Source of the DNA: Mucilaginibacter rubeus
GTDB lineage: Bacteria; Bacteroidota; Bacteroidia; Sphingobacteriales; Sphingobacteriaceae
NCBI RefSeq assembly: GCF_003286415.2
Contig: NZ_CP043450.1
Coordinates: forward strand, 7,316,001 to 7,380,000
DNA length: 64,000 nt
Direction of reading: 5' to 3'
Part shown: positions 58,888 to 64,000 of the stretch, in pieces
Numbering within the stretch: position 1 is the first letter of the stretch
How the letters are laid out: every line of letters starts with the position of its first letter
Translations under genes and position numbers: made by a program
The notes under the pieces: generated by a model
Told to the model about the DNA's origin: nothing
The model's database searches: none
The model's input: the letters and a program-made list of their open reading frames with translations, nothing else

Positions 58888-59910
58888 TTACTGCATTAAA
58901 AATTTAAAATTGCCAATGTTTTTAAGGGCAGTGCCGGTTCCGCGTACTACGGCGCGAAGAGGATCTTCGGCAACGTGAACCGGAAGTTTGGTTTTGGCAG
59001 CCACACGTTTATCCAGGCCACGCAATAACGCGCCACCACCGGTTAAGTAAATCCCGGTTTGGTAAATATCGGCCGAAAGCTCGGGTGGAGTGATCTCCAA
59101 TGCTTTTAATATCGCTTCCTCAATCTTTGAGATTGATTTATCTAAACAATGTGCAATCTCGGTGTATGATACCATGATTTGTTTTGGTACACCGGTCATC
59201 AGGTCGCGGCCCTGAACGGCAAAGTCGCCCGGCGGCTCGCTCAATTCAGGAAGGGCGGCGCCAACCTCAATTTTAATTTTTTCGGCAGTACGGTCACCAA
59301 TCATGATGTTGTGCTGACGACGGATATATTGAACAATGTCCGAATCAAAATTATCACCTGCAACACGGATCGACTGGTCGCACACGATACCCGATAACGC
59401 GATAACGGCAATCTCGGTAGTACCACCACCAATATCAATAATCATGTTACCCATAGGCTCTTCTACGTCGATACCAATACCTACAGCCGCAGCCATTGGT
59501 TCGTGGATAAGGTAAACCTCTTTAGCGCCGGCAATCTCGGCCGAGTCGCGCACGGCACGTTTCTCTACCTCGGTAATACCTGAGGGGATACAGATCACCA
59601 TACGCAGTGATGGGAAAAACCATCCCTTGCCCTGGTTAATCATTTTGATCATCCCGCGTATCATGTGCTCGGCAGCGTTAAAGTCGGCAATTACACCGTC
59701 TTTTAGTGGGCGCACGGTACGAATATTATCGTGCGTTTTACCTTCCATCTGCATGGCCTGCCTGCCTATGGCAATCACTTTGTTGGTTGTTCTGTCGAAC
59801 GCCACGATTGAGGGTTCGTCAACAACAACTTTATCGTTATGTATAATGAGGGTATTTGCTGTACCTAAATCGATAGCAATTTCTTGTGTAAAAAAGTTAA
59901 ATAAACCCAT
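58888..59910 (-). CDS. mreB: Actin-like rod-shape protein MreB
   Basis: A 340-residue MreB forming antiparallel filaments under the inner membrane that guide cell-wall synthesis. It begins with amphipathic MGLFNFFTQE. It has IDLGTANTL (phosphate 1), IDIGGGTTEIAVI (phosphate 2) and the adenosine motif LTGGGALLRGLDKR. All match the family. First gene of the mreB-mreC-mreD-mrdA-rodA operon. Confidence 0.97.
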   Translation of the reverse strand: MGLFNFFTQEIAIDLGTANTLIIHNDKVVVDEPSIVAFDRTTNKVIAIGRQAMQMEGKTHDNIRTVRPLKDGVIADFNAAEHMIRGMIKMINQGKGWFFPSLRMVICIPSGITEVEKRAVRDSAEIAGAKEVYLIHEPMAAAVGIGIDVEEPMGNMIIDIGGGTTEIAVIALSGIVCDQSIRVAGDNFDSDIVQYIRRQHNIMIGDRTAEKIKIEVGAALPELSEPPGDFAVQGRDLMTGVPKQIMVSYTEIAHCLDKSISKIEEAILKALEITPPELSADIYQTGIYLTGGGALLRGLDKRVAAKTKLPVHVAEDPLRAVVRGTGTALKNIGNFKFLMQ

Positions 59911-60183
59911 CTGGTATTTCTTTCAGTATGTTATGCAAAGTTTATAAAAATACGCTTAAATAGTTTAGCATTTTGCAAACTTAAGCGTTAAAAAATCACA
60001 TTTATTGTGTTGGGGTTGGGTTGATAGAGCTTATTTATTAAATGGTTGACTGGATTTACAGGTAAATTAAGTTAAAACAGGTTAAAAACATTTTTCCTTT
60101 TCACCAAATCAATCCCTACTCTTAAATCAAACGTTTTTAACCTAATAAACTACTCACCTAATCAACCCAATCAACCATTAATT

Positions 60184-61710
60184 TTAGTGTTTAAAGTGAC
60201 GAACACCGGTAGTAACCATAGCCAGCCCTTTTTCATTGCACATCGCAACCGAAAGCTTGTCATTAATTGATCCGCCTGGTTGTAAAATGGCAGTGATACC
60301 TGCTTCGGCAGCTAATTCGGCACAATCCGGGAACGGGAAGAAAGCATCAGATGCCATTACCGCGCCGTTCAGGTCGAAGCCAAAGCTTTGTGCTTTGATC
60401 ACGGCTTGTTTAAGCGCGTCAACCCTTGAGGTCTGGCCCACGCCACTTGCCATTAGCTGGTTATTTTTAGCAAACACAATGGTGTTTGATTTGGTATGTT
60501 TTACAATTTTGTTAGCGAAGTATAAGTCTTTCAACTCAGCTTCGGTAGGGGCTTTTTCAGTAACAGTTGTCATTTGGGCCGGACCTTCAATAACCGCGTC
60601 TTTATCTTGCTCAATTACACCATTCAATAAAGTTTTGAAGTGTTTAACGGGAAGCTCAACCGGCTGGCGAACCAACAGGATACGGTTCTTTTTACCTGAA
60701 AGGATCTTTACAGCTTCGTCAGAGAAAGCCGGTGCGATCAGGACCTCATAAAATAATTTGTCGATCTCAGTGGCGGTTTCCACGTCGATCTCGGCATTGG
60801 CAATAATTACACCACCAAAAGCAGATACCGGATCGCAAGCCAAAGCATCTATCCATGCTTGTTTGATAGATGAACGTGAAGCTACGCCGCAGGCGTTAGT
60901 ATGTTTAAGGATGGCTACAGTAGGCTCGGTAAACTCGTCAATGATAGCAACGGCAGCATCAACGTCAACAAGGTTATTGTATGAAAGTTCCTTGCCGTTC
61001 AATTTGTTGAACATGGCATCAAGGTTACCGTAAAAAGTGCCTTTTTGGTGTGGGTTTTCACCGTAACGTAAAACCTGGCTGGTTTGGATACTTTGTTTAA
61101 ATACCGGAAGTGGCTCAGCCTCGTTAAAATAGTTGAAAATATGTGTATCGTAGTTTGACGATATGTTGAATGCTTTCTGAGCAAATGAACGGCGCTGATC
61201 AATTGTGGTAGCGCCATCCTGCGTTTTCAGGATATTTTCCAGACCGGCGTAGTCATCTTTTGACGCTACGATCACTACATCTTTAAAGTTTTTTGCAGCT
61301 GCGCGGATCAAAGAAATACCACCGATATCGATCTTTTCGATAATATCTTCGGCGCTGGCACCTGATGCTACGGTTTCTTCAAACGGGTACAGATCAACAA
61401 TCACCAAATCAATTTCAGGAATTTCGTATTGTGCTATTTGCTGTTTATCGCCATCAAAATCTCTGCGGGTTAAAATACCACCGAAAACCTTAGGATGCAG
61501 GGTTTTAACACGACCACCCAGGATTGAAGGATATGAAGTAAGGTCCTCAACCGGGATCACGTTTACACCTAAATTGCGGATAAAAGTTTCGGTACCACCG
61601 GTTGAATAGATATTTACACCAAGGCGGTTTAATTCATGAATGATGGGCTCTAAATTGTCTTTGTAATAAACAGAAATTAAAGCATTTTTTATTTGAACTG
61701 ACTGGCTCAT
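60184..61710 (-). CDS. purH: Bifunctional AICAR transformylase / IMP cyclohydrolase
   Basis: PurH performs the last two steps of IMP synthesis: formylation of AICAR and cyclisation. The 508-residue protein starts at MSQSVQIKNALISVYYK (61710). The MGS-like cyclohydrolase domain (~1-150) has HPKVFGGILTRRD. The transformylase domain carries LKHTNACGVAS and ending motifs GSINDKLSVAMCNEKGLAMV. Complete. purN lies upstream on the same strand, separated by a four-helix-bundle element. Confidence 0.97.
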   Translation of the reverse strand: MSQSVQIKNALISVYYKDNLEPIIHELNRLGVNIYSTGGTETFIRNLGVNVIPVEDLTSYPSILGGRVKTLHPKVFGGILTRRDFDGDKQQIAQYEIPEIDLVIVDLYPFEETVASGASAEDIIEKIDIGGISLIRAAAKNFKDVVIVASKDDYAGLENILKTQDGATTIDQRRSFAQKAFNISSNYDTHIFNYFNEAEPLPVFKQSIQTSQVLRYGENPHQKGTFYGNLDAMFNKLNGKELSYNNLVDVDAAVAIIDEFTEPTVAILKHTNACGVASRSSIKQAWIDALACDPVSAFGGVIIANAEIDVETATEIDKLFYEVLIAPAFSDEAVKILSGKKNRILLVRQPVELPVKHFKTLLNGVIEQDKDAVIEGPAQMTTVTEKAPTEAELKDLYFANKIVKHTKSNTIVFAKNNQLMASGVGQTSRVDALKQAVIKAQSFGFDLNGAVMASDAFFPFPDCAELAAEAGITAILQPGGSINDKLSVAMCNEKGLAMVTTGVRHFKH

Positions 61711-61744
61711 GTACACGCTGTTTTTTGAGCCGCAAAGGTAGTGA

Positions 61745-61778
61745 TTAGTGATTAGAGATTTGAGGTTAGAGATTAGTT
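61745..61778. repeat. Left inverted repeat around four-helix-bundle gene
   Basis: TTAGTGATTAGAGATTTGAG begins this 34-bp arm; it matches the inverse of 62275-62309 at 31 of the first 32 positions. Confidence 0.93.
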
Positions 61779-61860
61779 TTTTTTAATCAATGTTTTTGGA
61801 AGCTATTGGAGGTTAGAGTTTTGGAAATACACTACTTAAAAAGTGCGAATTTAAGTAGTC

Positions 61861-62226
61861 TTAATTCTCTACTTGCTTCTTTAGATAAGAAATATAGCCA
61901 TTGATCATTCGCATACATTCCTCGCAATCTTGCCTGAGATTATCCATTGTTTGCTGATCTATCAGGTTATTATCAAAGGCGATGATTAAATGATCGATGG
62001 TTTCGGCGGCAGAGCCACGGGCATTTACCAAAAATTTTGAGGCATCTAAATAATGAAATCTGCCATGGCCTTCGGCTATGTTGTTACCAATAGAACGAGA
62101 TGAGCGGATAATTTGATCAGTTAAACGATATTTTTCCTCGGCAGGGAACGCTTTAACTAATTCTGTAATATTATTTCGTAGCAAACGGGCCTTTTTCCAA
62201 ACCTCTAAATCAGTAAAAGCTCCCAT
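61861..62226 (-). CDS. Four-helix-bundle protein (23S rRNA intervening-sequence / S23 family)
   Basis: A 121-residue protein of the four-helix-bundle family first noticed in 23S rRNA intervening sequences; relatives (bAvd) act in diversity-generating retroelements. Recognisable: LEVWKKARLLRNNITELVKA, FPAEEKYRLTDQIIRSSRSI, GNNIAEGHGR, and LDASKFLVNARGSAAETIDH. Its basic faces may bind nucleic acid as a pentamer. It is enclosed by inverted repeats within the purN-purH gap, which suggests it arrived as part of an element. No reverse transcriptase is nearby. Confidence 0.92.
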   Translation of the reverse strand: MGAFTDLEVWKKARLLRNNITELVKAFPAEEKYRLTDQIIRSSRSIGNNIAEGHGRFHYLDASKFLVNARGSAAETIDHLIIAFDNNLIDQQTMDNLRQDCEECMRMINGYISYLKKQVEN

Positions 62227-62274
62227 CTATGTGTTAAATGTATAAAAGAAGACTTGTAATCAACTGAATAAAAA

Positions 62275-62309
62275 CCTAATCTCTGACCTCAAATCTCTAA
62301 TCACTAAAC
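62275..62309. repeat. Right inverted repeat around four-helix-bundle gene
   Basis: Ends with CTAATCACTAA; inverse of 61745-61778 with one substitution and one one-base gap. It stops 2 bp before the purN stop codon. Confidence 0.93.
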
Positions 62310-62311
62310 AA

Positions 62312-62890
62312 TCAGCTCTTCATTTTTTTCAATAGCGCTTCTACAACTTTGGGGAAATGGTTATGCTCCAGTTGCTGGCCTTTAAATTTTACTATTTCAA
62401 GTGTATCGCCGGGTTCTATCTTAAATTTTGACTGATGGATGATCTCACCTTCGTCAAAGTTTTCATTTACGAAGTGGATGGTGATGCCACTTTCTTCTTC
62501 TTTATCTTCCAAAACTTTGCGGTGAACATTATCGCCATACATGCCTTTGCCGCCGTATTTGGGGAGTAGGGCAGGGTGCAGGTTGATGATTTTATTTGGG
62601 AATGCTTTTAGTAATGATTGTGGTACAAGCCATAAAAAGCCGGCCAGTACAATCAGGTCTACCTGAAGGTTTTTTAGCAGGCGGATAACACCATCTGTTT
62701 CATAAAACTCGTGGCGGCTGAAAATATGCGATGGTACTTCAAAGTTATCGGCGCGCTGTAAAACGTATGCTTGAGGGTTGTTGGTGAGTATCAGCACAAC
62801 TTCAGCATCGGCATTGCGTTTAAAATGCTCCATTAATTTCTGAGCGTTTGAACCGGAACCTGAAGCGAAAATGGCAATTCTTTTTTTCAT
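62312..62890 (-). CDS. purN: Phosphoribosylglycinamide formyltransferase
   Basis: PurN transfers a formyl group from 10-formyl-THF to GAR in purine synthesis. The 192-residue protein starts at MKKRIAIFASGSGSN (62890), where the GSGSN loop binds substrate. Catalytic region INLHPALLPKYGGKGMYG with Asn and His, and the essential Asp in NFDEGEII. The start 18 bp upstream is possible but adds nothing characteristic. Downstream on the same strand lies purH, beyond the inserted four-helix-bundle element. Confidence 0.95.
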   Translation of the reverse strand: MKKRIAIFASGSGSNAQKLMEHFKRNADAEVVLILTNNPQAYVLQRADNFEVPSHIFSRHEFYETDGVIRLLKNLQVDLIVLAGFLWLVPQSLLKAFPNKIINLHPALLPKYGGKGMYGDNVHRKVLEDKEEESGITIHFVNENFDEGEIIHQSKFKIEPGDTLEIVKFKGQQLEHNHFPKVVEALLKKMKS

Positions 62891-63003
62891 CGATAATATG
62901 TTTTTCAACGAAGATGAAACTGTAATAGTTTCATCGGGCTGAATGTTTAACTGGTATTGAAACTATTATACTAAAACCATTTTATAATTTAAAACTAAAT
63001 TTT

Positions 63004-63510
63004 TTACTGGCTTGCAGTTGTCCTTTGTCTGATAAAGCCATATCGCATAATTCGTCTTTTTTTAGTTGCCGAATAGTTTGGTTCAACATCCCCAGTTTCC
63101 AATACCAGCGAATAGTTACCTAACGTGACTATTTTAGCGTTTGCAAACGGCTTTGAAGTACCGCCCGATGATTTGGTGCTATCCTTGCAAACCATATCCG
63201 AAGCTAAAAATAATTTATTTGCCGTTAGCGACCAACGGCCTACCGCCGAATCGGCATTACATTGAAAATTAGTGTAATTGCAAGAATTATCAGCCTTGAA
63301 GGTGAAATACTGAATAATGCTACAGGTTTGATTTAACGTATCTAATGAAACTTGTGAGTCGCCAACATAATTGGTAACGGTTATTGAGGCGAGTTGCCAC
63401 TTTCCGGCCATCAGCCCTGGTATGTGGCTTAAGTTATCTTTCTTGCATGAATTAACGATCAGCGCAATGCTTAGCAGCAACAGAAAAAACAACAGCGGAG
63501 CTTTTTTCAT
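63004..63510 (-). CDS. Lipocalin-like lipoprotein
   Basis: A 168-residue lipoprotein with lipobox ALIVNSCKKD (Cys 22). The mature region has the small lipocalin-like pattern GKWQLASITVTNY, then FTFKADNSCNYTNF and GRWSLTANKLFLAS, and a last strand ending ...KRRIMRYGFIRQR. Additional cysteines (four) may form disulfides. Outer-membrane anchored; role unknown. Divergent from the YiaK-like gene 89 bp away. Confidence 0.75.
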   Translation of the reverse strand: MKKAPLLFFLLLLSIALIVNSCKKDNLSHIPGLMAGKWQLASITVTNYVGDSQVSLDTLNQTCSIIQYFTFKADNSCNYTNFQCNADSAVGRWSLTANKLFLASDMVCKDSTKSSGGTSKPFANAKIVTLGNYSLVLETGDVEPNYSATKKRRIMRYGFIRQRTTASQ

Positions 63511-63599
63511 TTATTGAGGGCAAAATTATAAAATATGGTTGATTACCTTGCATCAGTATACTGTAATAAACGTTATAAATTAAATTTATTTCAAAACCG

Positions 63600-64000
63600 A
63601 TGCGTGTTCCGTTCCAAAAGCTTAAAGCTGAATTTAAAAGAGTACTGTTGACGCTTGGCTTTACCGATGGCAAAGCTGAAATTATTGCCTCTGTTTTTGC
63701 CGAAAATAGCCGGGATGGCGTTTATACCCATGGCTTAAACCGTTTCCCGGTTTTTGTAAACTATATCAAAAACGGATTAATTACTATCCAGGCCGATCCT
63801 GTTAAGGTAACCGGTTTTGGAGCTATTGAACAATGGGACGGCAACCTTGGGCCGGGCATACTAAATGCACGTTTTGCCATGAACAGGGCAATAGAACTTG
63901 CTGCCGATAATGGTATTGGCTGCGTGGCATTAAAAAATACTAACCATTGGATGCGTGGTGGCACTTACGGCTGGCAGGCGGCCGAGGCCGGTTTTATCAG
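63600..64000 (+). CDS. Malate/L-sulfolactate-type dehydrogenase, YiaK-like (3' end cut)
   Basis: An open frame from ATG at 63600 runs off the window (133 visible codons). MRVPFQKLKAEFKRVLLTLG, FAENSRDGVYTHGLNRFP, GNLGPGILNARFAMNRAIE and LKNTNHWMRGGTYGWQ match the LDH2/MDH2 superfamily, closest to 3-dehydro-L-gulonate 2-dehydrogenase (YiaK). That enzyme reduces 2,3-diketo-L-gulonate with NAD(P)H in ascorbate or uronate degradation. The active-site His in THGLNRFP and the NHWMRGGTYG motif are visible. Substrate cannot be settled from half a protein. Confidence 0.88.
   Translation, partial: MRVPFQKLKAEFKRVLLTLGFTDGKAEIIASVFAENSRDGVYTHGLNRFPVFVNYIKNGLITIQADPVKVTGFGAIEQWDGNLGPGILNARFAMNRAIELAADNGIGCVALKNTNHWMRGGTYGWQAAEAGFI

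Larger units (their letters stand above)
61745..62309 (-). mobile_element. Candidate mobile unit: four-helix-bundle gene between inverted repeats
   Basis: A 565-bp unit bounded by ~34-bp near-perfect inverted repeats, with one gene, lying between purN and purH. Its right boundary is 2-3 bp from the purN stop codon (62312). A related gene-less copy lies between mreB and mreC. This mirrors the intervening sequences in 23S rRNA that carry the same protein family. Mobility is inferred. Confidence 0.5.

Overview
The window reads as chromosomal DNA of a Bacteroidota bacterium, most likely a Sphingobacteriaceae member close to Mucilaginibacter or Pedobacter (inference). The signs are several TonB-dependent receptors with carboxypeptidase-like N-terminal modules, a DUF4249 lipoprotein, DUF2490 and DUF6607 proteins, a Porin_10 protein, Bacteroidota-style lipoproteins (Cys-Lys-Lys), weak Shine-Dalgarno sequences and moderate GC. 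No rRNA, tRNA, CRISPR array or complete classical insertion sequence was seen.

Layout. 1-3.1 kb: small secreted or membrane proteins and a His-rich cation efflux protein. 3.2-5.6 kb: rlmH diverging from a membrane-anchored MutS-like ATPase. 5.8-14.5 kb: two TonB receptors, a DUF4249 lipoprotein and a LytS/LytTR two-component pair. 14.7-19.1 kb: a glyoxalase-like protein, then lpxK, purine nucleoside phosphorylase and a putative porin in one operon. 19.3-25.4 kb: a Cys-rich TonB-like protein, a class A serine hydrolase and a third receptor. 25.4-27.3 kb: an AT-rich TcmP/three-Cys (DUF5131) pair that looks horizontally acquired. 27.5-35.4 kb: fabG, a VWA-like membrane protein, a DUF559 nuclease between inverted repeats, an FtsB-like protein, a DEAD-box helicase, lspA and eno. 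35.8-45 kb: DUF2490, an ABC-2 exporter pair, two tiny peptide ORFs, a siderophore-interacting protein with an AraC regulator, and DUF6607 behind a Fur-like palindrome. 45-51.7 kb: a STAND NTPase, a DUF892-like protein and a fourth receptor. 51.8-59.9 kb: a lone receiver, thymidine kinase and the rod-shape operon mreB-mreC-mreD-mrdA-rodA. 60-64 kb: purH and purN separated by a four-helix-bundle gene inside inverted repeats, a lipoprotein, and the start of a YiaK-like dehydrogenase.

Two patterns stand out beyond ordinary annotation. (1) Palindromic intergenic repeats of several families lie immediately after stop codons, and two of them carry a small passenger gene inside near-perfect inverted repeats: a DUF559 (Vsr-like) endonuclease at 30728-31350 and a four-helix-bundle (23S rRNA intervening-sequence type) protein at 61745-62309. 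Related copies without genes occur at 24.5-24.8 kb, 51.66-51.75 kb and 58.77-58.89 kb. (2) Pairs of CGGTGAA-like direct repeats phased 21 bp apart, the geometry of LytTR-regulator sites, lie upstream of the ABC exporter and of two unannotated 31-32-residue peptide ORFs that resemble each other. This suggests a small regulon.
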